From Burkholderia sp. SRS-W-2-2016 (GTDB lineage Bacteria > Pseudomonadota > Gammaproteobacteria > Burkholderiales > Burkholderiaceae), in contig NZ_MSDV01000001.1 in NCBI RefSeq assembly GCF_001931485.1, positions 22,279 to 86,278 on the forward strand: a stretch of 64,000 bases of DNA, written 5' to 3'. Shown one piece after another: positions 8,886-22,989 of the stretch. The translations under genes and the position numbers were made by a program. Position 1 is the first letter of the stretch; each line of letters begins with the position of its first letter. Below the pieces are notes generated by a model. That model searched no databases. It was not told the origin of the DNA and saw only the letters and a list, made by a program, of their open reading frames with translations.

Positions 8886-10127
8886 TCAGGCCGCCCCGTG
8901 CGCGGCGTGCCGCGCGGCTTCTATCTGGCTATCGACAAAGTCCGCCCAACTCTGAAGCAGGCGATGCTGGCGCGTGGCTTCAGTGGTTGCTTCGGTTTGC
9001 GCTTCGGTTTGCGTCTTGGCTTTCGTTTCGGCTGCGCTGTGCGTCGCGTCGCGGGCGTCCGCCTGCTGCCCCAGCTCGCGCAGATGTGTCGACGCAGTGC
9101 GACGGAAGTCATGCAGCACGAAGTGCTCCACGTCGAGCCCCAGAGCCTTGACCGCCTGGTTCAGCGTGCTTTTCGCGATCGGCCGGTCGTCGCCGCGCAC
9201 GCTTGGGAACAGGTAGTTGTCGCTGGCCCGGTCGCGCTGCAACTCGCGCAGCAGCGTGAGCGCCTGGCGCGACAGGTAGACGACGCGGTCCGCCCGCGCT
9301 CGCTCGCCCGCGTTCAGGCGCGCGGCGGGGATCGTCCAGCGCGCCCGGTCTAAATCGAATTCGGCCCACTTCGCGTCCACGAGCTCGGACTTGCGCGCCA
9401 TCGTCAGCACCAGCAGGTGCAGCGCGAGCTTCAGCGGCCGGCGGATGTTCGAGGTGTCGATCGTGCGCAGCGTGACGCCGATCTCGGCGCCGGACAGCAC
9501 GCGGGTGCGGCTGTCGAACGTTGCGATCGAGCGCGCCGGGACGATTTGCGCGGGGTTGCTCGTCGCGAGTTGGCGCGCGATCAGATATACGTACAGGCGC
9601 TTGACGACGTTGCGCGTATGCAGGGCCATCTTCGGCGAGCCGCGCCGCTTGATGCGTTCGCAAATCGCGACGATGTCGTCGGCGCTGACCGCGCCGATCG
9701 GCTTGTTGCCGATCGCCGGCAGCACGTCTTTGTCGAGCGCGCGGCGGGTGGTGCGGCGGTATTCGTCGGATTTGCCGGCCAGCGCGGTCGCCAGATACAG
9801 CTCGGCGGCCTCGCGCAGCACGTCGGCCTTGCTTTCGGCGCCGCGGTCGCGGCGCGCGGTGGCGACCGGCGAGATGCCCTGGGCGACCATCGCCGCGTAC
9901 TTTTGCGCCTTTGCGCGCGCGACGCGCAGCGAAATCATCCGGTAATCGCCGATCGTCGCAAGCGGCTGGCGTTTGCCGTTCAGCGTGTAGCGGAAGCGCC
10001 AGATCTTGCTGCCGGTCGTCATCACCTCGATCACGAGGCCGTTGCCATCGGCGATGCAGTAGCGGGTCGCGCGCGGTTCGAGTGCGCGGACCTGGGATTC
10101 GGTGAGGGGAGTGGCGAGGCGGGGCAT
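8886..10127 (-). CDS. Tyrosine recombinase/integrase with lost catalytic C-terminus
   Basis: 413 aa from ATG 10125-10127. The N-terminal ~95 residues form the arm-DNA-binding domain of P4-type integrases (IWRFRYTLNGKRQPLATIGDY). A core-binding domain and catalytic domain follow, with Arg in TMARKSEL and the HxxR box in VLHDFRRTAS at about residue 339. After that the usual second His/Trp and the nucleophilic Tyr are missing. In their place is a low-complexity stretch rich in Thr, Glu, Ala and Gln (8970-9060), before the frame rejoins the family C-terminal helix LLQSWADFVD. Without the Tyr it should not cut DNA. Probably a remnant of an integrative element. Flanked by an 11-bp direct repeat. 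Confidence 0.85.
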   Translation of the reverse strand: MPRLATPLTESQVRALEPRATRYCIADGNGLVIEVMTTGSKIWRFRYTLNGKRQPLATIGDYRMISLRVARAKAQKYAAMVAQGISPVATARRDRGAESKADVLREAAELYLATALAGKSDEYRRTTRRALDKDVLPAIGNKPIGAVSADDIVAICERIKRRGSPKMALHTRNVVKRLYVYLIARQLATSNPAQIVPARSIATFDSRTRVLSGAEIGVTLRTIDTSNIRRPLKLALHLLVLTMARKSELVDAKWAEFDLDRARWTIPAARLNAGERARADRVVYLSRQALTLLRELQRDRASDNYLFPSVRGDDRPIAKSTLNQAVKALGLDVEHFVLHDFRRTASTHLRELGQQADARDATHSAAETKAKTQTEAQTEATTEATRQHRLLQSWADFVDSQIEAARHAAHGAA

Positions 10128-10176
10128 GCGGGGGACCTTGGGTGCGGAGTGCGGCGATTTTAATGCTTGCGCCGGG

Positions 10177-10187
10177 CTGTGTACCAA
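10177..10187. repeat. Direct repeat, right copy, flanking integrase
   Basis: CTGTGTACCAA, identical to 8819-8829. Lies about 50 bp upstream of the integrase start. Confidence 0.4.
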
Positions 10188-10556
10188 AGATTCGGTGGAT
10201 TTGGAGTAGGTGGGGCGGTGAGTTGAGCGTGCGGGGAGGTCGGTTATTTATTTGTTCGTGGTGCTGCTGGGCCGGCTGAGCGCCAGCATGACGGCTGACT
10301 CATAACCTTGAAATATATTCCAAGTCCTTTTCTAAATTGGATTAATCGTCATCAAGAATTTTTTGCGTACCTAAATAGAGGCTAAAACTCAAGGTGACTC
10401 GGGTTCCTCAAGGTGCCCTCATTAGATAACGTTTCCGTCCTTACCATCGTCTTCCCAATCGTTTGGGCGTGATCGGCGTGTTCGCCAAACCGTGGCGACT
10501 CGACATTGTCGGCAGAGCTGCTGGGCATGCGTAATCCCGCAGCCGTCGAGACGGCA
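10188..10556. other. Intergenic stretch without a supported gene
   Basis: Lower GC than the flanks. A short direct repeat CTCAAGGTG occurs twice near 10390 and 10412. No coding region or RNA was recognised. Confidence 0.5.
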
Positions 10557-11399
10557 CTATTTCGGCAACTTCTTCTGGGTTCGCTCGATCTGCTGAATAC
10601 TCGTCTCAGGCGTAGGCAATTTTTCGGGCATCGTTCCGCCCAGTTCCTGAATCGTTTGCCGCACCTTTTGGCCCACCGCAAAATGCGTTTGATTCGCGCG
10701 CTGTTTACCCAGGATGTCGTCGCGCCGTAGTTTCTCCTCGGTCTGAGTTGCACGGAACAGATTGGCCGCGAGTTCCGTGCTGCCCATGTGGTCGAGGATC
10801 TTCTGGCTCTTTTTCAGGCCTTTCTTCGTGTGGATTTCCTTGCTGCTAAGGCCGCCGTACAAACCTTTGTAGCCGTGGTCCTGAAAGATCGCGTAGTCGA
10901 TTGGCGTCTCGACCCCTGCATCCCTGGCGGCCGCGGCCAGGTGCTTGTTGTGCGTCACCAATTCGTTGCGAATCGCAAGACGCCGCTCGTCCTCGCTGAG
11001 CTGGGCAAACTTCGCATCGTCGGCGAGTTCCTGGCGGCGTGTCTGCAGCGCGAAGTAGGTTTGCCCGTTAGCGATCACCGGCTTCGATGGGTCACCATTC
11101 TGGACGATCAGGTAGCAGGCATAGCGAGACAGGCATACGTCATCGATCGGGCGTTGCGCACCGGAACCGATGCCGACCATTTTGCGCATCTCCGCAAAAT
11201 GGTCTTCCACCGGTTGTTCGCTCTGACGGCAGGCTTCCCGCGCCTTATCGAGCACCGGCAGGAAGTTGCGCCATTGCGAATAGTCGAGCAGCGGCGCGAG
11301 GTCACGAGCAAACCAGAACTCCGAGCCGCTGTCGTCGATCTGCCTGATGCTTTCGAAGGTCCGATGATGACCGGCTTCTAGCGCGTTGCTGTTTGTCAC
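10557..11399 (-). CDS. dinD: DNA damage-inducible protein D (DinD family)
   Basis: 280 aa from GTG 11397-11399, preceded by GGAGGG at the right spacing. The frame is open further upstream but has no ribosome site there. Length fits E. coli DinD (about 274 aa). Family features: N-terminal FESIRQ...EFWFARDLAPLLDY (BRO-like fold), central DVCLSRYACYLIVQNGDPSKP, and FALQTRRQEL. DinD proteins are SOS-induced and act against RecA-DNA filaments in E. coli; that role is taken from the family. A perfect LexA box lies about 65 bp upstream, which supports SOS control. Confidence 0.85.
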   Translation of the reverse strand: MTNSNALEAGHHRTFESIRQIDDSGSEFWFARDLAPLLDYSQWRNFLPVLDKAREACRQSEQPVEDHFAEMRKMVGIGSGAQRPIDDVCLSRYACYLIVQNGDPSKPVIANGQTYFALQTRRQELADDAKFAQLSEDERRLAIRNELVTHNKHLAAAARDAGVETPIDYAIFQDHGYKGLYGGLSSKEIHTKKGLKKSQKILDHMGSTELAANLFRATQTEEKLRRDDILGKQRANQTHFAVGQKVRQTIQELGGTMPEKLPTPETSIQQIERTQKKLPK

Positions 11400-11462
11400 T
11401 GATACCCTCCGCGCAGTGGATGGCCGCCAGTTGGCAGCAGTTACCGGCAATTTTAAAGCGGA

Positions 11463-11484
11463 ATACTGTCTTTTTATACAGGTA
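11463..11484. promoter_or_regulatory. LexA (SOS) box upstream of dinD
   Basis: TACTGT-CTTTTTAT-ACAGGTA: CTGT at 11466-11469, 8-nt spacer, ACAG at 11478-11481. It matches the gammaproteobacterial and betaproteobacterial consensus TACTGT-N8-ACAGTA closely. It lies 67-82 bp upstream of the dinD GTG. Confidence 0.85.
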
Positions 11485-11766
11485 TCGAGGTAGGCCGAAC
11501 GGCGAACGCTGGACACGGCGTCCATCGTTGCACAGTGGGTGAACGTGCCGCTTTTGAGCAGACCCGCCGGCTGCGCGTCGTCCGCGAGCGTCACGGATGG
11601 CGCAGCGCCCAGACAGGTTCGTCCGGCGAGCGCGCGCTCACGACTTTTGTGCGTGCCTACGAAACGGGCGACGACCGCGGTCGAGCGCTTGGCCCGGACG
11701 ACCTGAGTCGCGGTCGCTTACTCGGAGGTATGGTGTTCTGCGCGTTGCGCGTCGTTTGCCAGTTGC

Positions 11767-13161
11767 TTATTTGCCAATACAAAACCGACTAAAAATCACC
11801 CCCAGCAGATCATCCGAACTGAACTCCCCAGTAATCGAGTTCAGCTGATCCTGCGCGAGCCGCAATTCCTCGGCGAACAGATCGAGCGCCTGAGCGTTCT
11901 GTTCCGCGTGCGCGGCGGCGGTCGCCAGGTGTTCTTCGGCCGCGCGCAGCGCAATCAGATGCCGCTCGCGCGCGAGGTACACGCTCTCCGCGCCCGCCTG
12001 CCATCCAGCGATGCGCAGCAACTCGTCGCGCAGCAACGAAACGCCGGCGCCCTGTTTCGCCGACAACCGCACCTCGCTGAGTTCGAGATCGGCATCGAGC
12101 GCCTGGGTCGCCGGCGCGAGCCCGGTCAGATCGGTTTTGTTCAGCACCCGCACGACCGGCACCGCACGCGGGAAACGCGCGGCGATGGTTTCGTCGTCGG
12201 CGGTCATGCCGGTGCGCGCGTCGAGCAGATGCAGCACCACGTCCGCACGCTCGATCTCGCCCCACGTGCGCTCAATGCCGATCTTCTCGACCTCGTCCTC
12301 GGTCTCGCGCAACCCGGCCGTATCGATCACATGCAGCGGAATGCCTTCGATCTGGATCGTCTGCGCGACCTTGTCGCGCGTCGTGCCGGCGATCGGCGTG
12401 ACGATCGCGAGCTCCGCGCCGGCCAGCGCATTGAGCAGCGACGACTTGCCGACGTTCGGCTGCCCCGCGAGCACGACCGACAACCCCTCGCGCAGCAACG
12501 CGCCCTGGCGCGCCTCGCTCAGCACGAGCGCGAGGCGCTCGCGAATCCGCGCGAGCTTGCCGCGCGCGTCGGCGGCTTCGAGGAAGTCGATTTCCTCTTC
12601 GGGAAAGTCGAGCGTCGCTTCGACCAGCATCCGCAGCGTGATCACCTCTTCGACCAGCGCGTGAATGTCGCGCGAGAACGCGCCGTCGAGCGAGCGGCCA
12701 GCCGAACGCGCGGCGGCCTCGGTGCTCGCCTCGATGAGATCGGCGACCGCTTCGGCCTGCGCCAGATCGAGCTTGTCGTTCAGAAACGCGCGACGCGTGA
12801 ACTCACCGGGCTCGGCAAGCCGCAGACCGAACGCGCGACCGGCATCGATACAGCGCTGCAGCACCAGTTGCAGCACGACCGGCCCGCCGTGCCCCTGCAG
12901 TTCCAGCACGTGCTCGCCTGTATACGAATGCGGCGCCGGAAAGTACAGCGCGATGCCGCGATCGAGCGGGTTGCCGCTCGCATCGAGAAATGGCACGTAG
13001 CTCGCGTGGCGCGGCGCGAGCGTCTGACCGGTGAGCGCCTGCATCAGCGGCTGCGCGGCCGCCTCGCCGGCGCGGCCGAACGAAATCCGCACTACGCCGA
13101 TGCCTCCCCGGCCGGGCGCGGTGGCAATGGCGACGATGGGATCGGAGTCGGTCGTAAGCAT
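11767..13161 (-). CDS. mnmE: tRNA modification GTPase MnmE
   Basis: 464 aa from ATG 13159-13161, the family's usual length; the frame is open upstream but not conserved there. N-terminal folate-binding-type domain ([17 protein letters not shown]), helical domain, and an inserted G domain with [14 protein letters not shown] (P-loop), DTAGLRE and NKTD. It ends in the conserved C-terminal FCIGK with the catalytic Cys. With MnmG it makes cmnm5U at the tRNA wobble position. It lies in the conserved rpmH-rnpA-yidD-yidC-mnmE order, interrupted here by a small HTH gene on the other strand. Confidence 0.98.
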   Translation of the reverse strand: MLTTDSDPIVAIATAPGRGGIGVVRISFGRAGEAAAQPLMQALTGQTLAPRHASYVPFLDASGNPLDRGIALYFPAPHSYTGEHVLELQGHGGPVVLQLVLQRCIDAGRAFGLRLAEPGEFTRRAFLNDKLDLAQAEAVADLIEASTEAAARSAGRSLDGAFSRDIHALVEEVITLRMLVEATLDFPEEEIDFLEAADARGKLARIRERLALVLSEARQGALLREGLSVVLAGQPNVGKSSLLNALAGAELAIVTPIAGTTRDKVAQTIQIEGIPLHVIDTAGLRETEDEVEKIGIERTWGEIERADVVLHLLDARTGMTADDETIAARFPRAVPVVRVLNKTDLTGLAPATQALDADLELSEVRLSAKQGAGVSLLRDELLRIAGWQAGAESVYLARERHLIALRAAEEHLATAAAHAEQNAQALDLFAEELRLAQDQLNSITGEFSSDDLLGVIFSRFCIGK

Positions 13162-13321
13162 GGAAGTCCGGCAAAAACACGAGGGGGAGAGGAGGGCGGC
13201 ACCGGGCGGGAACATCCGCGACCGAAGCGCGACGCATTGTAACGCGCGCATCTCAAATGCAATGGCGCTCGAAACCGACGCGATCCAGCCGGCGCCGGCG
13301 CTCAGACCACTTTCGGACGAA

Positions 13322-13350
13322 ATAGGATTTATCCTAGACAAGCTAGGATT
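13322..13350. promoter_or_regulatory. Nested inverted repeat, possible operator
   Basis: TAGGAT-TT-ATCCTA overlaps ATCCTAG-ACAAG-CTAGGAT. It lies between the divergent mnmE and HTH regulator genes, in a 394-bp AT-rich gap (13162-13555). Could be the HTH protein's own binding site; not tested. Confidence 0.4.
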
Positions 13351-13555
13351 ACTACCATCATTTCCCCAGACGATTCATGCTCAAAATGCACTCCACTTTG
13401 AGCAAACGCAAGCCAGACAATAAAAAGATGAAAAAAACCGATTTCTGGCAATGCGTTGCCCGGCGCGCTCTGCAAGCTAAAACTATCTCAAATAAGCAAA
13501 ATACGCGCTTGCCCGGTTGTCAACTGGTTTGACGTTGAATTGCACAATCTGGCCC

Positions 13556-13963
13556 ATGCCAACCGTCAAAGAAAAAGCTGCGTTCGCCAAGAGGCTGAAT
13601 GATCTGCTCGAGCCGCTGAAGATTCGCGGCGGAACCGCACTTTCCGAGCAGTTCAATCTCCGTTACCACGGCGACCGTCCAGTGACACCGCAAACCGCGC
13701 ACAAGTGGATCAAGGGCACGACGATTCCGAAGCCCGACAAGCTGCGCACGCTCGCCGAGTGGTTGAACGTCAACGAGCACTGGCTTCATTACGGACCGTC
13801 GCCCGGCACCAACGCGCGGCCGATGGCACGCGGCGAAAAGTATCCGCCGACTCCGGAAACGATCGAACTCGCATCTAAAATTGCGTCGCTGACGCCGAAA
13901 GACCGGACCCTGGTCGAGGAAATGATCGTGCGCTTCTACGGCGAAGACGCCGACGAAGAGTAA
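13556..13963 (+). CDS. Small XRE-like HTH transcriptional regulator
   Basis: 135 aa from ATG 13556; an alternative TTG 13 codons upstream has no better site. The central part reads as a helix-turn-helix: QTAHKWIKGTTIPKPDKLRTLAEWLNV, the pattern of phage-repressor-like regulators that end in WLNVNEHWLHYG. The C-terminus is acidic. No C-terminal peptidase motif is seen. Convergent with yidC, with which it shares a terminator. Target unknown. Confidence 0.8.
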   Translation: MPTVKEKAAFAKRLNDLLEPLKIRGGTALSEQFNLRYHGDRPVTPQTAHKWIKGTTIPKPDKLRTLAEWLNVNEHWLHYGPSPGTNARPMARGEKYPPTPETIELASKIASLTPKDRTLVEEMIVRFYGEDADEE

Positions 13964-14024
13964 GCAACTTGAAGATACCGCGCGGCTCACTCTAGCGCCG
14001 CCACGCTATTTCAGCCGCACCAAG

Positions 14025-14061
14025 TAAAAAAGCCGCCCGGTTCGCACCGGGCGGCTTTTTG
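14025..14061. terminator. Bidirectional terminator between HTH gene and yidC
   Basis: A-run, AGCCGCCCGG, short loop, CCGGGCGGCT, T5. Strong GC stem serving the convergent regulator (plus) and yidC (minus). Confidence 0.92.
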
Positions 14062-14115
14062 TTTGCAGCGAGCGTCGCGGCGGCGATGGAACGAGCCGCC
14101 GCGAGGGACCGGGCC

Positions 14116-15774
14116 TTAGGCCGGCTTGACCTTCGACTTGCCCATCATCCGCGTGATGTAGTACTGCTGCGCGATCGACAGCACGTTGTTCACCACGTAG
14201 TACAGCACCAGACCGGCCGGGAAGAAGAAGAACATCACCGAGAACGCGATCGGCATGAACATCATCATCTTGGCTTGAACCGGGTCCGGCGGCGTCGGGT
14301 TCAGCTTGGTCTGCAGGAACATCGACACGGCCATCAGCACCGGCAGGATGAAGTACGGGTCCTGCTGCGACAGATCCTGAATCCACCAGATCCACGGCGC
14401 ACCGCGCATTTCCACCGACGACAGCAGCACCCAGTACAGCGAGATGAACACCGGAATCTGGATCAGCACCGGCAGACAGCCGCCGAACGGATTGACCTTC
14501 TCGGTCTTGTACAGCTCCATCAGCGCCGCGTTCATCTTCTGCGGATCGCCCTTGAAGCGCTCGCGCAACGCCTGCATACGCGGCGTGATCACCTTCATGC
14601 GCGCCATCGACTTGTAGCTCGCGGCCGACAGCGGGAAGAACACCGCCTTGATCAGCAGCGTGAGCAGCACGATCGACCAGCCCCAGTTGCCGACATAGCT
14701 GTGGATCTTCGACAGCAGCCAGAACAGCGGCTTCGCGATGATCGTGACCATCCCGTAGTCCTTCACCAGATCGAGGCCCGGGGCGATGCCGGCGAGCATC
14801 TTCTCTTCTTCCGGACCGGCGAACAGGCGCGCGCTGACGCTAACCGTCTGACCCGGCTGGATCGTCGGCAGCGCCTGCTTCAAACCCACTCGATACAGCG
14901 ACGGATCGATCTTCTCGGCGTAGTAGTCACGCTTCACGCCGTCCTGCGGAATCCACGCCGACGCGAAGTAGTGCTGGACCATCGCGACCCAGCCGTCGTT
15001 GGCCGTCTTCGCGAAATCTTCCTTGTTCTTGTCGAGGTCGCTGAACGTCATCTTCTGGAAGTGATGCTCGTTCGTATAGACAGCCGGGCCGATGAACGTG
15101 TGCGAGAAACGCGGCGTTTCGACCGGCTGGTCGTCGCGCACCAGTTCCATATAGACCTGCGGCGTCACCGCCGTGGTGCCGACGTTCTGGACCTTCGTCT
15201 CGACGCCGATCACATAGCTGCCGCGCGTGAACGTATACGTCTTGATGACTTTCAGGCCGCCCTTTTCCGGCGACTCGAAGCTCATCTGGAACGAGTTCTG
15301 ACCATCCGCCAACTGGGTCGGCTGATTCGGCATCAGCGTGAAGACGTCGTTGTGATTCGGGAAATCGCCACCGAGCAGACCCGTGCGGGCGAGATAGGTG
15401 TGATTGTTGGTCCGGTCGAACAGCGTGATCACGAGATCCGGCTGCTTGCCGTCGCCTTCCTTCAGCAGCGACAGGCGCGACACCGTGCCGCCCCGGGTGT
15501 CGATTTCGCCGCTATAGACGTCGGTGCTGAACTTGACCAGTTGCGATTGCGTGGCGGCCGGCGCGTTGCCAGGCGCTGCTGCGTTGGTGGCCGGCAGATC
15601 GGCCGGCTGGGTTCCCGGCGTCGTGGTTCCCGGTGCGGCGCTGCCCGTGGTCTGGGTCGGCGTCGTGCTCGGGAAGAACATCGACGGGCGTCCGTGGTCG
15701 CGTTGCCAGTTGTCGAACAGCATGACAGCTGACATGAAAAAGATGACCCATAGGACGGTGCGTTTGATATCCAT
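14116..15774 (-). CDS. yidC: Membrane protein insertase YidC
   Basis: 552 aa from ATG 15772-15774. TM1 is at residues ~5-22 ([17 protein letters not shown]), followed by a Pro/Thr-rich linker and a large periplasmic beta domain to about residue 330. Five C-terminal TM segments follow, with [19 protein letters not shown] and [16 protein letters not shown]. It inserts membrane proteins alone or with SecYEG. Ends with a Lys-rich tail. Preceded 30 bp upstream by yidD. Confidence 0.98.
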   Translation of the reverse strand: MDIKRTVLWVIFFMSAVMLFDNWQRDHGRPSMFFPSTTPTQTTGSAAPGTTTPGTQPADLPATNAAAPGNAPAATQSQLVKFSTDVYSGEIDTRGGTVSRLSLLKEGDGKQPDLVITLFDRTNNHTYLARTGLLGGDFPNHNDVFTLMPNQPTQLADGQNSFQMSFESPEKGGLKVIKTYTFTRGSYVIGVETKVQNVGTTAVTPQVYMELVRDDQPVETPRFSHTFIGPAVYTNEHHFQKMTFSDLDKNKEDFAKTANDGWVAMVQHYFASAWIPQDGVKRDYYAEKIDPSLYRVGLKQALPTIQPGQTVSVSARLFAGPEEEKMLAGIAPGLDLVKDYGMVTIIAKPLFWLLSKIHSYVGNWGWSIVLLTLLIKAVFFPLSAASYKSMARMKVITPRMQALRERFKGDPQKMNAALMELYKTEKVNPFGGCLPVLIQIPVFISLYWVLLSSVEMRGAPWIWWIQDLSQQDPYFILPVLMAVSMFLQTKLNPTPPDPVQAKMMMFMPIAFSVMFFFFPAGLVLYYVVNNVLSIAQQYYITRMMGKSKVKPA

Positions 15775-15804
15775 GCGTTGTCTCAGTGTCGATGGAACGG
15801 CGCG

Positions 15805-16035
15805 TCAGCGCTTTTCAGAAGTGGGTGGCGGGACGAGATCGATGCCGCCCGCGGAAAACGGGTGACAGCGGCAAACACGCCTCACGGCGAGATAAGTCCC
15901 GCGCGCGGCGCCATGATACTGGATTGCCTCGCGCGCGTAATCAGAACAGGAAGGGTAAAAACGGCACCGGTCGCCAAGCATGGGGCTGATGGCGAGCTTG
16001 TAAAAACGCAATAAAGCGAAGAGTACCGTTTGCAT
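15805..16035 (-). CDS. yidD: Membrane protein insertion efficiency factor YidD
   Basis: 76 aa from ATG 16033-16035; the open frame upstream is not family sequence. Contains the hallmark [18 protein letters not shown] and ends GGIDLVPPP. An amphipathic peripheral inner-membrane protein that aids YidC. Lies between rnpA and yidC, as is usual. Confidence 0.96.
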   Translation of the reverse strand: MQTVLFALLRFYKLAISPMLGDRCRFYPSCSDYAREAIQYHGAARGTYLAVRRVCRCHPFSAGGIDLVPPPTSEKR

Positions 16036-16149
16036 GGCAGGTGCGGCCGGAGGGCGCCGCGCAACAACGTGGAGTACCGGGCGACGTCCGCACCCCGGAA
16101 ACTGCCGGCGCAACCTGAATTGCGTCGGAAGGGTGCGGCGATCCCTGCG

Positions 16150-16569
16150 TCATTCCGTCCTCGGCGCTTCCGCGGGGGGCGCCTGACGACGGGTAATTTC
16201 GCGCGCTGCCTTGTCGAGCAACGCCTCGATTTCGCTGCGGCACAGCGCCTTCAACGGCGGCGACGACGCACTCGGCATAGCCTTTTTGTCGAACCGCGTA
16301 TGCAGGCGCAGCAGCACATCCCAACCGTCGAACTCGGCGCGCCGCAGCCGGAACGACTCGCGCGCGATCCGGCGTACCAGATTCCGCGTGGCCGCGCGCG
16401 GCGCGTACTTCTTGCCGATCACGAGGCCAAGTCGCGCCTCATTGCCGGTGGGCCGACCGTACACAACGAAGTGCGCGGTACGGCGCCAGGGCCGCAAACG
16501 AAAAACGGATGAAAATTCATCCGTTTTTAGCAGCCTTGCGGCTTTGGGGAAGGCGGCTTGCGCTGGCAA
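16150..16569 (-). CDS. rnpA: Ribonuclease P protein component
   Basis: 139 aa from TTG 16567-16569, chosen because family members begin within a few residues of [23 protein letters not shown] at 16627-16629 would add 20 residues. RNR signature [25 protein letters not shown] binds the RNA subunit and the 5' leader of pre-tRNA. Downstream of rpmH in the same operon. Start is uncertain, identity is not. Confidence 0.95.
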   Translation of the reverse strand: MPAQAAFPKAARLLKTDEFSSVFRLRPWRRTAHFVVYGRPTGNEARLGLVIGKKYAPRAATRNLVRRIARESFRLRRAEFDGWDVLLRLHTRFDKKAMPSASSPPLKALCRSEIEALLDKAAREITRRQAPPAEAPRTE

Positions 16570-16648
16570 CGGAACCGAGCCCGGTTGCTGCGCCCCGGCC
16601 GTTCCCGCTTCGCCGCGGGCTTCGGTCACAGCGCGCAATCCGCTCGCC

Positions 16649-16783
16649 TTAGATCGCGAGGCGCTTGCGGCCCTTCGCGCGACGTGCGTTGATGACCTTG
16701 CGGCCACCAGCGGTCTTCATACGGACGCGGAAGCCGTGGGTGCGCTTGCGACGGGTAACGGAAGGTTGGTAAGTACGTTTCAT
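16649..16783 (-). CDS. rpmH: 50S ribosomal protein L34
   Basis: 44 aa from ATG 16781-16783: it begins [18 protein letters not shown] and ends with GRKRLAI. All conserved L34 residues are present. First gene of the rpmH-rnpA-yidD-yidC block, divergent from dnaA. Confidence 0.98.
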
Positions 16784-17166
16784 GTTGCTCTCACTTGATC
16801 GAAAAAAACCGCGCGATCATCGCTGAAAGCGCAATGGCCGGTGGTTTACTGAAATTGGTTTTCGCGGAACCCGCTATTTAAGCTGGTTTTTCGTTGGCCG
16901 TCAATAGTTTAGCCTGGATCGGGAAGCGCGCGTGCGTGTCCGGGCAGGTGATCGGTCCCTGTGGATAACTCACTGGCGACTCCGTTTTGGCGTTAGAATC
17001 TCGCCTTACTTCCCAAAAATGTTGCACGTCGCTCCGGCACGTTTGTCCCGCAAACCCTTGTGGCACAAGCGCCTGGGGCGTTTACGCCTGGCTGCTCAGG
17101 GCCTTGTTGCGCGCTCGCGACAGGGGCAGCGGCGAGCTCCGTGCACACCATAACGACAGCATCTTG
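16784..17166. promoter_or_regulatory. rpmH-dnaA divergent intergenic region with one DnaA box
   Basis: 383 bp. A perfect DnaA box in reverse orientation (TGTGGATAA) lies at 16960-16968, about 200 bp upstream of dnaA, consistent with dnaA autoregulation. No cluster of boxes was seen, so a full oriC here is not supported by eye. Confidence 0.7.
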
Positions 17167-18762
17167 ATGAACGAATTCTGGCAACACTGTTCCGCATTGC
17201 TAGAGCGTGAGCTTACGCCCCAGCAGTACGTGACGTGGATCAAACCATTGGCCCCGGTCGCCTTCGACGCCGATGCGAACACGTTGAGCATCGCCGCGCC
17301 GAACCGCTTCAAGCTCGACTGGGTCAAGAGCCAGTTCTCCGGCCGCATCGCGGATATGGCCCGCGATTTCTGGCAGGCCCCGATCGACGTGCAATTCGTG
17401 CTGGACCCGAAGGCCGGGATGCGCGGCGCCGCAGCCGCGCCGGCTCCGGCGCCTGTGCGCGCGACATCGGCGGCTCCCCAGGGTCACCACGCGGGTGGCG
17501 CAGCGGCCGTCGATGCAGCCGTCGGCGCGGTGCAGGCTGCGCACCTCGCGCGCTCCAATCCGATGGGCGCCGCGGCAGCCGCTGCCGCGCAACACGGGAA
17601 CCCGCGCGCCGCGGCCGATGACGCCGCCGACCTCGATCTGCCGAGCCTCGACGCCCACGAAGCCGCCGCCGCGCGTCGCACGTGGCGCCCGGGCCAAGGC
17701 GCGGGCGCGCCCGCGGCCGGCGAGAACGACTCGATGTACGAGCGCTCGAAGCTGAACCCGGTGCTGACCTTCGACAACTTCGTGACCGGTAAGGCGAACC
17801 AGCTGGCGCGCGCAGCGGCGATCCAGGTCGCCGATAACCCGGGCATTTCGTACAACCCGCTGTTCCTGTATGGCGGCGTGGGTCTCGGTAAGACCCACCT
17901 GATCCACGCGATCGGCAACCAGCTGTTGATGGACAAGCCCGGCGCGCGGATCCGCTATATCCACGCGGAACAGTACGTGTCGGACGTGGTGAAGGCGTAC
18001 CAGCGCAAGGCGTTCGATGACTTCAAGCGCTACTACCACTCGCTCGACCTGCTGCTGATCGACGATATTCAGTTCTTCTCCGGCAAGTCGCGTACGCAAG
18101 AGGAATTCTTCTACGCGTTCGAGGCGCTGGTCGCGAACAAGGCGCAGGTGATCATCACCAGCGATACGTATCCGAAGGAAATTTCGGGTATCGACGACCG
18201 CCTGATCTCGCGCTTCGACTCCGGCCTGACGGTGGCGATCGAGCCGCCCGAGCTGGAAATGCGCGTCGCGATTCTGATGCGCAAGGCGCAATCGGAATTC
18301 GTGAGCCTGAACGAGGACGTCGCGTTCTTCGTCGCGAAGCATCTGCGCTCGAACGTGCGTGAACTCGAAGGCGCGCTGCGCAAGATCCTCGCGTACTCGA
18401 AGTTCCACGGCCGCGAAATCACGATCGAGCTGACGAAAGAAGCGCTGAAAGACCTGCTGACGGTGCAGAACCGGCAGATTTCGGTGGAAAACATCCAGAA
18501 GACCGTTGCCGATTTCTACAGCATCAAGGTCGCGGATATGTATTCGAAGAAGCGTCCGGCGAACATCGCGCGGCCGCGCCAGATCGCGATGTATCTGGCC
18601 AAGGAACTGACGCAGAAGAGTCTGCCGGAAATCGGCGAGCTGTTCGGCGGGCGCGACCACACGACGGTGCTGCACGCGGTGCGCAAGATCGCCGACGAGC
18701 GCAGCAAGGACGCGCAGCTGAACCACGAGCTGCACGTTCTGGAGCAGACGCTGAAGGGCTAA
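17167..18762 (+). CDS. dnaA: Chromosomal replication initiator DnaA
   Basis: 531 aa from ATG 17167 ([16 protein letters not shown]). Domain I to about residue 85, a long Ala-rich domain II to about 195, then AAA+ domain III with [16 protein letters not shown] (Walker A, about residue 238) and [10 protein letters not shown] (Walker B). Domain IV carries the DnaA signature [10 protein letters not shown] around residue 495. Binds DnaA boxes and opens the origin. Domain II is longer than in E. coli, typical of Burkholderiaceae. Confidence 0.99.
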   Translation: MNEFWQHCSALLERELTPQQYVTWIKPLAPVAFDADANTLSIAAPNRFKLDWVKSQFSGRIADMARDFWQAPIDVQFVLDPKAGMRGAAAAPAPAPVRATSAAPQGHHAGGAAAVDAAVGAVQAAHLARSNPMGAAAAAAAQHGNPRAAADDAADLDLPSLDAHEAAAARRTWRPGQGAGAPAAGENDSMYERSKLNPVLTFDNFVTGKANQLARAAAIQVADNPGISYNPLFLYGGVGLGKTHLIHAIGNQLLMDKPGARIRYIHAEQYVSDVVKAYQRKAFDDFKRYYHSLDLLLIDDIQFFSGKSRTQEEFFYAFEALVANKAQVIITSDTYPKEISGIDDRLISRFDSGLTVAIEPPELEMRVAILMRKAQSEFVSLNEDVAFFVAKHLRSNVRELEGALRKILAYSKFHGREITIELTKEALKDLLTVQNRQISVENIQKTVADFYSIKVADMYSKKRPANIARPRQIAMYLAKELTQKSLPEIGELFGGRDHTTVLHAVRKIADERSKDAQLNHELHVLEQTLKG

Positions 18763-19208
18763 GCGGGGAAGCCGTGGAGTTGGCGGAAGTTGGCCGGAAA
18801 AGGCTGGCGAAGCGGTAGGGCGCAGGAGAAGTCAGCAGGAACGGGCGGCTCGAAATGCGTCTGAACCAAATAGGAGTCCTGGCGAAAAAGGCGAAACCGA
18901 AGCGGTGGCAGATCGAAAACCGCGCTTCAGATTGGCCGCCGCTCGCGCCGCGCTTCGCAGCACCGGTAACCCGCCTCCAACCACCCCGATTCCGCACCGC
19001 AAAATCGACCTGTTTATTCCCGAACTCGCCCCCAATTTAGTGAGGCGGTCCCGTTTTCAGGCACAATACAGGTTTAACCGCCCGGCGGCCGCGGGCGGAT
19101 TTCACGCCGTGACGGGCGCTAGCGTGGCGCCGGCGGGGAGCCGTGGCTGCACGCTGGAAATGCTTGTCACATCAGGCGTGCAGGCCGTTATATCAACGAA
19201 GGAACCCT
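18763..19208. other. dnaA-dnaN intergenic region
   Basis: 446 bp without a supported gene. It probably contains the dnaN promoter, but no convincing -35/-10 pair or DnaA box was picked out. Confidence 0.5.
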
Positions 19209-22897
<3,689 letters not shown>

Positions 22898-22933
22898 GGG
22901 TGGGTGTAGATAGACGCATACCCTGAGAAAAAC

Positions 22934-22967
22934 GGACCCATAAGTTGAGAAATTTATGGGTCTTTTT
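22934..22967 (+). terminator. gyrB terminator
   Basis: GACCCATAA, 9-nt loop, TTATGGGTC, T5. It is the last recognisable core-chromosome feature before the accessory island. Confidence 0.85.
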
Positions 22968-22989
22968 CATTGATAGCCAAGAGTTACGA

